DNA from: Rhypophila decipiens
Lineage: Eukaryota; Ascomycota; Sordariomycetes; Sordariales; Naviculisporaceae
Assembly (NCBI GenBank): GCA_033297075.1
Contig: MU858249.1
Span: 1-64,000 of the forward strand
Reading direction: 5' to 3'
DNA: 64,000 bases
The position numbers were made by a program, and so were the translations under genes. Below, one piece after another: positions 31,402-42,136 of the stretch. Numbering within the stretch: position 1 is the first letter of the stretch; each line of letters begins with the position of its first letter. Under the pieces are notes generated by a model. That model saw only the letters and a program-made list of their open reading frames with translations, had not been told where the DNA came from and ran no database searches.

Positions 31402-33354
31402 ATGGCAGACAAGGCCCCATCCCCCAAACAGCTCGAGAAGAACCAGAACACCCTTTCTGACACCAGTCTCGAACGTCATGATCAAGAGGCTACCATGGAC
31501 AATCCAGCTTCCCAGTCAGACAATGAACCAGAAGTTATCGACGACAGCACCGAGCTTCACGCTGCGGCCCGCAATATAGATCTCGATAGTATGCAGAAAC
31601 TCCTCGAGCCCAACAGCGCATCCGTCAACATCAACGCCAAAACATCAGAGAACGGCCACACTCCTCTCTGGGACCTCGTCAGCGCCGCTGTTGAGTATGA
31701 CGAGATGCATGACGATGCCGTGGCTTGCTTGACTCTCCTCATCTCTCACGGGGCAAATGTCAAGGCTCAAGCAAACAACGGCGCCACACCCCTGCACCGT
31801 TGCGCATTCTCGTGGTGTCATGACACTTCGGTTGAGGTCGCAAAAGTCCTTTTGGAACATGGTGCAGATCCCAACGCCAACAAGACCCTGAAGCCAAAAC
31901 CTACCCCCGAATCCGACAGCCAGCCCGCGACCTCCACCGCTCATGATCACGAGGAAGATGGTTGTGAATGCGGCGGCCATAAAGGCACCGTCCTGAAAGC
32001 CGCCTACAAACAAGCCACGGGAGGGCAGACCCTTGAGCTTCCCCAGCAAGCGCAAGAGAAGCTCGTGACTCCGCTTCACCTGGCCGTCGGGCGAAACGCC
32101 AACCTCCCCATGGCCAAGCTCCTCCTCAGCCACGGCGCCAAAGTCAACATCAACGACCCCGACGCAGGAACACCGCTCCACCTGGCCGTGGCCGCCGGAT
32201 CAGAAGCCAAGAATCTCGAAATCATCACCCTGCTACTTTCTCAACATGATGCAGCTTCTCTGGTCTCGGTCCCCAATGCCAAGGGGTACCTCCCCATCCA
32301 TCTGGCCGCAGAATCCTACTCTTGTTCTCTTGACTCGATCAGCCATGAGATAATAGTTGCCCTGCTAGGCGCGGGATCACCCGTCGATGTTCCCCTGCCA
32401 GACACCCATCCGAGAGAAAACCGGCGGGGCCTCACTCCTCTTCTCCTCGTGGCCCAGAATTCTCAACTGTCTCCCCATCCTTCTTCTTCCCAAGATGCCG
32501 AGCCTGATGTTGAACACAACCCGCCCCTCAAGACAATCGCCCACCTAGTATCCCTCGGCGCGGACCCAACAATCCAAGGAGCCCTAAACCAATCCGCCCT
32601 TCTCTTCGCAATCCTCGCTCCCAACCTCCCCCTGGTGAAATACCTCTCCACCTTGCCAAAAGTAGACCTATCCTCCATCAGAACCACAGAACCCAAGCCC
32701 CTCCATGCAGCCGCCTTGTCCTCCAACCCCGACATGATAACCTTCCTAGTCAAAACAGCAAACTGCCCCATCAACGAGCCCGACAGCGAAGGCTACACGG
32801 CCCTAATCCACGCAGCGGGATATGCAAAGCCTAATTCTTCGGCTAACCAAGTCGAGGCCTTACAAGCCAGCACCATCAAGACCCTGATATCCCTAGGCGC
32901 AGACATGGAAGCCTCCATCTCTGACGGTCGTCGGGCCCTTCACTTTGCCGCCTTCAAAGGCCAAGTTGCTTGTCTGAGCGAGTTGATCCGTCAAGGGGCT
33001 GACATCTCAGCGGTAGACGACAACCATTGGACGGCATTGCACTTTGCAGCGCGCTATCATCATCCCGAATGCATCAAGATCCTTCTCGACAACGAACTGA
33101 CAACAGCTAAAAGGGGCAAAAAGAACTTGATTGGACAGGTGGTAAATGGTGGACCACGGCCAAAGTACAAAGATGGGAACGAGGTTGATATCACGGGATT
33201 CAACGCCGCTGATTTGGCGCGCTCTGTTAGGGGCGGCGAGGAGACTGTTGCTTTGTTGGTTAAATATGGGGAGGTGTTGAGTGAGAAGACGAGGGACCTT
33301 GAGGATGATGAGCTGTGGGAGGAGAAAGGTTCTTCTCAGTGTTGTGTCATGTAA
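31402..33354 (+). CDS. Ankyrin-repeat protein with C-terminal CaaX-like motif
   Basis: 650 residues, one exon, clean ATG context (CACCATGGC). After an acidic N-terminal 50 residues there are roughly ten ankyrin repeats, seen as TPLHRCAFSWC.., TPLHLAVGRN.., TPLHLAVAAGS.., LPIHLAAES.., KPLHAAALSSN.., TALIHAAGY.., RALHFAAFKG.. and TALHFAARYHH.. . A His/Glu/Cys-rich insertion lies near residues 170-200. The last four residues are CCVM, which fits a CaaX box for farnesylation (X = Met), so the protein may be anchored to a membrane. Ankyrin repeats mediate protein binding; no enzymatic domain is present. An NLR-like gene lies downstream on the opposite strand, converging on it. Confidence 0.92.
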   Translation: MADKAPSPKQLEKNQNTLSDTSLERHDQEATMDNPASQSDNEPEVIDDSTELHAAARNIDLDSMQKLLEPNSASVNINAKTSENGHTPLWDLVSAAVEYDEMHDDAVACLTLLISHGANVKAQANNGATPLHRCAFSWCHDTSVEVAKVLLEHGADPNANKTLKPKPTPESDSQPATSTAHDHEEDGCECGGHKGTVLKAAYKQATGGQTLELPQQAQEKLVTPLHLAVGRNANLPMAKLLLSHGAKVNINDPDAGTPLHLAVAAGSEAKNLEIITLLLSQHDAASLVSVPNAKGYLPIHLAAESYSCSLDSISHEIIVALLGAGSPVDVPLPDTHPRENRRGLTPLLLVAQNSQLSPHPSSSQDAEPDVEHNPPLKTIAHLVSLGADPTIQGALNQSALLFAILAPNLPLVKYLSTLPKVDLSSIRTTEPKPLHAAALSSNPDMITFLVKTANCPINEPDSEGYTALIHAAGYAKPNSSANQVEALQASTIKTLISLGADMEASISDGRRALHFAAFKGQVACLSELIRQGADISAVDDNHWTALHFAARYHHPECIKILLDNELTTAKRGKKNLIGQVVNGGPRPKYKDGNEVDITGFNAADLARSVRGGEETVALLVKYGEVLSEKTRDLEDDELWEEKGSSQCCVM

Positions 33355-33900
33355 TTCATGGGCCTGATAAACAGGCACCAGTTCCTGTAGGAGGAGTATG
33401 GGTCTTTATTGGATACCTAACTTTACGTACATCAAAGTAAGGGAAGGGGTGAACGAACCAAGCAGCAGCCCCTTTCCAAATTAACCTTCAAAGACAAACA
33501 AGCCACCAGCCCGTCTCCCCACTACCACCAATCTTTCTTCTGTCGTCAAGAGGGTATATGTACGACTTCCGGTATAGGGGTACTAAGAAAAAGCCACATT
33601 CACAGCACCCGTAGCTCAGTGGTCAGAGCACGCAGCGTTGAAGCGACTGCGGGTCAGCGGTTCGAATCCGCTCGGGAGCATGGCACAAATTCTTTTTGCT
33701 TTTTTTCCTTTCTTGGTTGGACCTCTGCTCTTAAGAGATTCGAGAGCTTACCGTAATGCCACCCCATAAGATCGTGCCACAGAATATTTGTGCCATATAT
33801 CCATTATTATCTTCATCCTACATTAATCACAACCGCAAAACTATATACATCTAAAACCTTAAATTATGCTATGGTATCACAATACGTCAAATCAACATCA
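33355..33900. other. Intergenic region between convergent genes
   Basis: Holds the tRNA-like gene at 33605-33680. The remainder is 3' flank of the ankyrin gene and of the NLR-like gene. No protein gene seen. Confidence 0.5.
33605..33680 (+). tRNA. tRNA-like gene with 11-base anticodon loop (probable pseudo-tRNA)
   Basis: The A box TAGCTCAGTGG and B box GGTTCGAATCC are perfect, and D stem GCTC/GAGC and T stem AGCGG/CCGCT pair fully. The acceptor GCACCCG pairs with CGGGAGC except for an A-A clash at pair 3:70. The anticodon stem CGCAG/CTGCG closes a loop of 11 bases (CGTTGAAGCGA) instead of 7. No T33 plus anticodon can be placed in a normal way, even allowing a 4-base intron. A T run at 33693-33697 would end polymerase III transcription. 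It is therefore probably transcribed, but its amino acid is undetermined. Confidence 0.6.
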
Positions 33901-36900
33901 TCAGTCATTTGCAAACAAAATACACGGAAACACAACATCATGCCGTTCCGGCCGACGATCCTCCTCGTAATAAACCGGACTCTTGCACTCGACCAGATCC
34001 CACATCCTCATCCTCGCCGTGCGCAACCTGACCGCGAGTGGGTGTTTCCCGGCATCAATCGACTCAAATCCGCGGATAGTCTCATCGCACACTTCAATCG
34101 CCCGCTCAATCTTGCCCAGCATAAAACAGCATCGCGCCAGCTGAATCAACGAACCCAGACGGTCCGGGTGAAAGTCTCCCCGTGGTGACGGAATCTTCTT
34201 TTGACTCTCCGAAACTTTGAGCAACAACTCCTCAGCTTCTTCATGCCGACCCTGTTCAAGCCATATTCCGGCCAACACCTGCCTCCCAAGCATGGTGCCT
34301 AGGTGGTCATGCCCGAGATTCCGCTCCGCCACTGGCAGGCCCTCACGTACCAGCTCTTCGGCATCGTGCAGTCGTCCAGCTGCCCCCATCACAATGGCCA
34401 GGTTGACCTTGGCAAGCAAGGTATACGGGTTCTCTTTCCCAAGGTCAGCCTTCCGTTTATCATGTACCTCCTGCATAATCTTTAAAGCCTGCTTGCGCAC
34501 CGTCAAGACTTCCTTGATGAGGTCTGGTGCAGCCTCCAACGCCTCGTTGCCCAACATGACCACCGCTCTGCACATATTCTCCTTGGCCTCGAGCGTTCGT
34601 GCATGCGTCGGGCCATGTCTCTTCTCCATTCCCCTCGCCGCTGCCGAGTGCAGTCTGTAGGCCTTCTCGAAATCCCAAAACTTGTGCTGAGTAGAGCCCA
34701 GCCTGTCCATCAAATCCACAGTATACTCATGATTGTCGGGCAACAACTTCTTCATGTTATCCAGCACAGCCTCCTGCAATTGCCTCGCATCAGTGTATTT
34801 CCCCTGATGTTGATAAACACGGCCTAGCTCTCCAACGGCTCGGAGGGTGTCTGGGTGGAATGGCCCAAGATGCGTGCGGCAAATCTGCACCAGCTCATTC
34901 TGCACCCTGGCCGCATCATCCAGTCGACCCATATGCCAGTACATACTGGATAGGAGTCTGCTGACCTCTCTGGATCGCTTGTGTTGACGGCCAAGATACT
35001 GGTTCAAGAACGCCGACACGCTTCTCAACAGCTCTTCCGCATTATGCCACTTTCCGTTCACTCCATAAACGACGGCAAACTTGGCCGACATGCGCATCTT
35101 ATCAGTGTCTGGGATGATGTTTGGCACTAAAGCGGCGAGCCGTGAAAAGATGGTCCGCTCCGCATCCCATTTCTTGGAGAGCTGATTTGCAATGGCTTTG
35201 CGAGACACATCCACATGCTCGACGTGAGGGAGCAGACCGACGTTGTACCTTTCGTCTTCGCTGGTCAATCCAGGGATCGAGGGCAACAGTACGGACGCTG
35301 CGAGTACGTTTCCAGCCACGTCCGCCCACAAAGCCTGATCTGCCAAGGTCATTTGAGGTCTCTCGCGGGCCCATGTGTGGACGATTGGGTGCATGGAGAT
35401 GGTATCGTTGTCATCGTGGTAGGTGATGAGCGACATGGCAATCAACTCCTTCAGTGCCTCTTGTATGCGATCTCCGGCATCGTCAGCACCGCCCGGGCGA
35501 CGACCGTCACGGACAACATGAGGAAGAGCTGGTGGGCTTCTGTTCTTGAAGAGATAGCCAAGCATTGCCACTCGGATCTGTCGGGACTGGATTCCCCATG
35601 AGAGACGCTTCTTCGGGCTCGAGGTATCCGCAGATTCACTCTCCTGTATTTTTTCTGCTGCAGCTTCACGTTCGGCATTGATCATGGCGCGTTTCAATAT
35701 GGCTGGCGAGATGTTTTCTCGGTGGAAAAAGGCAAATACGTTGAGCAGCTGCCTGGCATCGATGGCTGCATTGGTCTTGCGCTGCTCAAGTCGCTCATAG
35801 CAGATCTCCCAAGTGGTGAAAATGGCAACATCGGTCCTCTTGTTCAGTCGAATACCCTGACTCCTGATTCGGTTTAGCATCCGTCGGTAATAAGATAAAT
35901 AGTCCTTCAGACTGCACAGTCTGTCTCTTATGGCAGCACCGGCGTGAATAATGGCCAAGGCGAGCGAGCCCAACCTTTTGTTGATTGTCTCGGCGAGTTC
36001 TTGACGAGCTTCGTCCCATGGCACGGGTTCCTCGGATGCTTTGAGCAGAAGTTGAATTGCATCTTTGCTCTCCAATCCACCGAAGTCATAGAATCGTGGC
36101 CCAACGTTGCCGTGCACCTTAAAAGCCGGGTTTCTCGTGGTGACCAGAATATTGCCGCGGTTGCCCTTGGGGAAGTATCGCTCAAGGGGAACATCGGGAT
36201 CGTCTGCATTGTCGATAATCAGGAGCCACCTGTTCGGCAATGTGGACAGCCAGTCCAGCGCAGCACTCTCGGTCTTTTCGCGTTTGGCGATTTCAGCAAT
36301 GGTTCCAAGCGTTTGTGTGATGCGTTCTGGTGTGCTGGCATCGATCCAGAAGACGCCCCAGAACCTGTCCTGATTGTCGTATGCAAACTTGCTACAGAAC
36401 TGTGTCTTGCCTGATCCGCCCAGACCATAGACCACAAACCGACGCTGTCCCTGGCCAGTCTCGCGCGTCGAATGGTCGCGTTTCGGGAGGAAGTAATTGC
36501 CGAGCTCACGAAGCTCAGCTTCTCTGCCAGTAAAGAGACTACTTACGGACTGGGGAGTGTGAAAGTGTTGATTAGACGACACCATATCCATGGCAGCAGA
36601 CACCGAGTTGAGGGCCTCTCGAAGTCCTTGCATGGCGTCCAAAGTGGCAGCGGATTGTTTGGATTCTTGGAGGTCGGCAAGTTGCAAGTGTATCTTTTGG
36701 GCTTTGCTCTGGAGATTGTCCGAGAGTTCATTCAGGTTTCGACTGTATCATCGTGTCAGCCATTATGCATCAGTCCTGTGAAGGCGGCCGTGGTCAACGG
36801 GCCAACTGCCGCGCCGAGTATGTGACCGACCTGGGAATCTGAGACATACCTCGTGATAATAGTAAGGAGCAGGTGCATGCTATCTTGATGAGCTGCCAAC

Positions 36901-37310
36901 AGGGCGCGGCAGTTGCTCAGATCGCTCTCATGTAGCAGCGTTTTGATCGTTCTTCTGTACACTTCGAGTTTTCCTGATGATGGGAGGCTCGACTGGCCAG
37001 AGATCTTCCGAACTATGTTGTAGAGCTTTTCGACGATCTCTCTTGTCGCATTCAGTCTACCTTTCATTTGGCCTCTTGGATTGCCCATTTTCCCGTCGGC
37101 AACTTCATCGTCGTCTTGTCCATCTCTCGTGAGTTCGCTCTCTATTAGATAGCAAAGATTCTCCATCCCCTGCATCTCTTTGACCAAGGAGCCAAGATGG
37201 CCGTCAATGTGACCAGCTTCATTGTGAATTTTGCGAATGATGTTGACTGTTCGGAGGCACAAGTCAGCAAGCCCAGCGGCACCTGCGACGATGGAAAAGG
37301 GGTCGGCCAT
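33901..37310 (-). CDS. NLR-like STAND protein: PigL_N-type N-terminus, NB-ARC, TPR
   Basis: Two exons on the minus strand, 37310-36850 and 36742-33901, give 1,100 residues. The intron is 107 bases with GTATGT, a CTGAC branch site and CAG. The N-terminus MADPFSIVAGAAGLADLCLR and the following helices are the fungal PigL_N-type domain common at the front of STAND proteins. The NB-ARC part has P-loop GLGGSGKT at 260-267, Walker B LLIIDNADD at about 327-335, RGNILVTTRN at about 349-358 and a GLPLA-like LGSLALAI near 412-419. The C-terminal 350 residues are TPR repeats of the kinesin-light-chain type. Such proteins are fungal counterparts of NLR receptors, in which ligand binding by the repeats triggers oligomerisation and signalling for non-self recognition or cell death. 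The effector output of the PigL_N-type domain is not known. It is divergent from the P450 gene across 1.3 kb. Confidence 0.93.
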
Positions 37311-38583
37311 GGCGATACTATTTCGAGCTCTGGGAGGATCGCCAAGCGGCCTGTCGGATGCGCGCTCGGAACGCCACCACGTCAACTGGTGGTCATCAGG
37401 ATGCGGCGGGTTTGTCGAATCTGTTTCGAACGGGGTCGGGCGAGACACACGTTGGAATCATAACAGTCGACCCGAGGATTTGGTTGTTGATCTATTGACA
37501 GTGTACGTCAGAGACTTGGAAGCGTCGGGATGTGAAGGCGGGGTTCCGGGGGCCGGAATCTCTTCAGCTCAGGGCCGGAAAAACTCTCACACTTCGGATT
37601 TCACGGAGAGTGATCGAGCAAAGCTCTAGGGCTGACACTGTAGCTTTTTCCTCAAAGATTGCGTAAGTCCTCTCTGGCTGGTAGGTTACACGAAGCGGCC
37701 GCCAGTACGACGTACCTCGACCCGAGTTGGCCTCTGGAAGGACAACTGGAAGGAACACTGGGGGAGAGCGTGGTGAGTCCCATGGCAGGGAGGACGATGG
37801 ACCATAAAATTCCAGGAGGGGTTTCCGGGACTTGAGAACTGCTTCTTTTCCGAAGACGCTATTCCCAATGCTCTCTGGTTGCCTGTATGTCTTGGAAGTT
37901 GCACTTTGCTGGGCCAGTGAGGTCAATATCTTGGGTGGCTGAGGGCTTGGTGAGTCAAATAGCGTGTGATTTTGACGAATGTGGATGAAAGCGTGGAAAC
38001 TTATGTACAATGCAAGACTTGAAAGTTTGTTAGTTCGATTCTCGGTGACAGGGCCCCGGTCTCGACTTGAAAATACTCCCAAAACACAGCTAATAACGAC
38101 TTTAAAAATTAGAAAAAAGTCCTGTTAATAGCCTACCTAAATTAGATTACTATAGACTCTATTTTACTGTAGAAAATTTGGCTGATTTGCTGTGAAGTTG
38201 GAAAATTTGACAGGGACCCCGGCTTGGAAGTAACAGACTAACGAACTTTCCAGGGTTGGGTTGTAACGTGGATGCGAGGATTCGTGACAAGGGTGGTTGG
38301 GATTTTGGGGGCCGTTCACACGCAGGCGGACAAGTCGGGAAGACACTTATCCAGAAACGGAAAGGGAAGCCTGTGATAAGGCTGTAAGGAGCGGCCGCCA
38401 GAGTACTGTACGGTACCATTGATGAGAGCGGGGTAGGTAAGGATTGTCAGAAACATCATATGCAACAGGAAGGAACACCCAGCATACACACCGGTGGAGT
38501 TGATACTTGATATCCGTCCCTTCCCTTCCCAACGCCGGAAGACGGTCTGAGTTGTGGTCCACTTCCGGCACTTGACACTGACA
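37311..38583. other. Divergent promoter region with AT-rich inverted repeat
   Basis: 1.3 kb between the NLR-like gene and the P450 gene. An imperfect inverted repeat flanks an AT-rich core (about 38090-38175), with arms roughly at 38000-38085 and 38180-38255. It could be a decayed MITE. No gene is supported. Confidence 0.4.
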
Positions 38584-40492
38584 ATGGGATCAACCTCAAG
38601 TCACCCGCTGAACACTTCTCTCGCTCTTTCCTGGCCCACGTCTCCAAGAGCAGTCCTGTTCGCGCTTCTCGCCACATTAGCAGCATATTGGTTGGCGGCA
38701 AGATCATATAGACGATATCACCAGAACCTCATCGAACAAGAATTTGTCCAGAAACATGGCTGTCAGCCCCTAAAGCCATGGAAGGCACGATGGCCGCTTG
38801 GTCTCGATGTGCTCATTAGCGCCCTCAAATTCGCCAGAGAGAAAAAGATTCTTCAGTTCTTCCTCGAGGTCGTAGATCAAAACGGAACAACATTCGAACA
38901 AAACCTATTGGGCGGACGAGCTGTGAATACTGTTGATCCGGAGAATATCAAGGCCATTTTGTCGACCAACTTTGAGGGTATCTATCTCATCACCCCTTTT
39001 CTGGTGCAAGTGGAATCAGAGGCTGAGCAGGAACTTGGGCTGACCACAACCATCCCCTTTCAGACTACACGCTCGGCCTGCGCACACTCCACTTCCGGCC
39101 AGTCCTCGGAAGCGGCATCTTCACCCAGGATGGCGCTGCCTGGGAGCATTCCCGGGCCCTCTTGCAGCCTCAATTCCGGTACAACAGGACGCAGAACTTT
39201 GAGCAGATCAAGATATGCGCCCAGAGACTGATTGAGGACATTCCTCGAGACGGCACACACATCGACCTCCAGCCTCTCTGCTTCAGACTGACATTCGACA
39301 CCACCATGTTCCTGCTCTTTGGCGACACGGCCGTCTCGGCCTCAGACTGGGGTCAAGTAGCCGAGAAGGAGTCCGAGTTTGCCCAAGCCTTCAACACGGC
39401 CCAGGATTACCTGGCCACTCGCGGTCGGTTTGGTCCCTTTTACTGGCTGATCAACAACAGAGAATTCCGCGAGGCTTGCAATACTTGCCACCGATTTGTT
39501 GACGAGGCGGTTTCAAAAGCCCTGAAAGCCTCTGCTAGCAAGGCCAAGTTCAAAGACACGGATGACGAGAGAGTTGGTTATGTCTTTGTCGATGCTCTTG
39601 TGCAACAGACCAAAGACCTTCAGGTCATCAGAGACCAGTGCCTTAATGTGCTCCTGGCCGGGCGAGATACCACTGGGTGTTGTCTCCAGTGGACTTTGTG
39701 CGTCTCTCTCACGGCTCCTTGAACTTCTAACAGCAGAAAACTTCTAACAGCAGACTTGAGCATTTCAGTCGACTCCTGGCCCGCCATCAACGAGTTCTCG
39801 ATCATCTACGCGCCGAAATCGAAGAAATAGTCGGACTTGGTGAATCCGCTCCGGCGCCCACACGGGACCATCTTAAAAAGATGAAATACCTAGAGCTCGT
39901 CGTCAAGGAAGGCAAGGATTCCCAGCTTATTGATTTTTAGACCTTGGTCTAATCAGAATGCCATGCGTGTAGTACTCCGCCTCTACCCATCCGTGCCAGT
40001 CAACTCGCGCGAGGCAGCACGATACACGACCCTCCCAACTGGTGGCGGACCTGACGGCAAGGCCCCAGTGCTCGTAAGACCCGGTGAGGGGGTGGGTTAC
40101 TGCGTATACGCGCTACATCGACGGAAGGACATTTACGGCGAGGACGCGCACGAGTTTCGGCCCGAGAGATGGGAGGACGAGGCTATGCAGAACATTGGTT
40201 GGGCGTATCGACCGTTTAATGGTGGCCCCAGGCTCTGTTTAGGGAGTATGTCTTGTTGTCTTTCGTAACACGCAGCCTATGATTAACGATAGCTAATCAT
40301 CTTGCCAACATGACAGAGGAGTTTGCCGAACTCGAGGTCTACTATACCGTGGCTCGAGTTGTTCAAGTGTTCCCCCGGATCGAAGTACCGACTTCCGAGC
40401 CCCATGTTGCTGTCGGCGACGAGACGCAGAATCTGACCTTGGTTGTTTCGAGTGCCGAGGGATGTGTCGTCTCACTACGGGAACTTGACTGA
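38584..40492 (+). CDS. Cytochrome P450 monooxygenase (CYP52-like)
   Basis: Five exons, 38584-38977, 39064-39697, 39769-39911, 39973-40245 and 40317-40492, give 539 residues in frame. Intron 3 (39912-39972) has a GC donor (AG|GCAAGG), a rare but valid splice class; the others are GT-AG. The N-terminal membrane anchor is at about 16-38. I-helix AGRDTT is at 329-334, the ExxR pair is E390/R393 ([11 protein letters not shown]), and the haem loop [10 protein letters not shown] at 472-481 has the haem-ligand C479. The pattern ([18 protein letters not shown]) fits the CYP52-type fatty acid/alkane omega-hydroxylase group of fungi, bound to the ER. Intron 2 contains a duplicated branch/acceptor segment. 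The substrate is unproven. It is divergent from the NLR-like gene and convergent with the APH kinase gene. Confidence 0.92.
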
Positions 40493-40768
40493 AACTTTGG
40501 AATCTAAAGGCTCATTTTTGAAAATGTCAGCCCAGCTCTCCAATATGTCCGACGGGCACGAGGCCTGTGAACATATCAATAGCATTCAGCATACCGTTTT
40601 GGATAGATAGTCAAGGACGAATGCATACAATGCAGAGCAAAGGCAAAAGTTTCTAGGTATCTTTCGATATGGCCTCTATAGCTCGTTTCCATTGCCGTTG
40701 TCTTTGCCGTTGACTCGGAATCTGTGATGCTGCCTGGCCCTCTCTGATCTGGGATTGCCTACCTTGAC

Positions 40769-42136
40769 TCACGCGGAAAAAGGAAACAAAGCTGCCAGCA
40801 CACTTCTCTCCCCCTGGAAGTGCTTCCTGTCCTTCTCCCACCCCTTGAGGATGAGGTCCCTCCCAATCGTCAAACCCTCCACGATGACCTCACGCGACGC
40901 CACTAGAGCCCCCGTCCGCGGACGCCTGTTGTACCAGCCCACCAGCTGCGTGCCGGCGTGCATGGCCGCCCGGAATGCCATGTCCTCGCTTACCTCGCCG
41001 TACCCCTCGAGCAGGCCCTTGAGGACGGGCATAACGATGTCAACTCCATTGAAGATGTTGCGCTCCCAGAGGTCGCCAATCATCTGCCCCAGGTCGTAGG
41101 CCTTGTGGCCGTACTGGGCGAATTCCCAATCTATGATGAAAAGCTTGTTTGCTCCGCCGAAGCCGGGTTTCTCCTTCCATGGGGAGTTGTTTGGGAGGAG
41201 GACACTAGGACCAGAAAGAAGAAAGGTTAAAAACAATAAAAAGAAAAAGAAAAAGGTAGCCTTACTTTCCCGACCAGTAATCACCGTGAATCAAACCCCA
41301 TCCATCCTCGAGCGGCTCATTCTCTTTCGGTAGAGGCTTCCCAAACTCCTTCCCCATCTTATCGGCGATGGTCTGGAGCGTGGCTTCGATTTCATGCCCC
41401 AAAAGCTCATCTGGGTAATTGCGGAGGACGGCCAGAAGGCCGTCGTACGTGACCATGCGCTTCAAGTCCCTCATGGGCCGGTTCTCCCCGACCGAGGTGC
41501 GCACGCCAGCCTGCTCAGGTGCCGAGGCCCAATCGTGAAAAGAGCGCAGCCAGGAACCTAAATAACGGCCGATGGCGAGGGCGGCGGAGGGGCCGAGACC
41601 GAACCGGAGCGAACGGGCGTCGTGATCCAGGAAGATGACGGATTTGAGGTCGTCGGTGTCGACGAGGTCCTCAATCACTTGGGTGTTGGTCTGTCGGTCA
41701 AAGAGGTAGAGGCGGGGTGTCTTGATGATGACGTTGTCGTCCCCGTTGATTTGAGGATGGAAGGCGGCGACAGCGTCCAGCATGGACTCCTCGAATATCT
41801 GTTCATTGACCAACAAGAAAATAGGATCAGAAGAGATGCGTGAAGGAAGGAATCTGTATAACCGGAGAACCCTACGCAGCGCGTCACATCTAACGGAAAG
41901 TCCTTGTCGATTGCGACAAAGTCGGTTGAGTGCTTGATAATGACTGTGGTCTTGGCAGGCCCCCCATTATCAGCATCCGGCCATGGCAGGGGTTGCGTCA
42001 GGATGCCACGATAGACAAAATTGGCGCTGCCACCAGTAAGTTGGGTCACCGATGAGCAGGCGTATCTAGTCTTGGACAGGTTTTGGACGATACCGGCCGC
42101 GATAGCGTCCTCTTCAGCTTGGTTGGGAGCCGGCAT
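40769..42136 (-). CDS. APH/choline-kinase-fold phosphotransferase
   Basis: Three exons on the minus strand, 42136-41876, 41798-41266 and 41204-40769, give 409 residues. The introns are 77 and 61 bases. Splicing of intron 2 restores the catalytic loop HGDYWSGN (H258 to N265, with catalytic D260), which matches the APH pattern HGDxxxxN exactly. The metal-binding IIDWEFA follows at about 288-294. The N-terminal lobe has LTGGSANFVYRG (glycine-rich loop) and TVIIKHS (lysine strand). The family includes aminoglycoside phosphotransferases, choline/ethanolamine kinases and methylthioribose kinases; the DWE motif and AYDLGQMIGDL helix are of the methylthioribose/fructosamine-kinase-like type. Fungal paralogues are numerous and their small-molecule substrates mostly unknown. 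Cytosolic. Confidence 0.92.
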
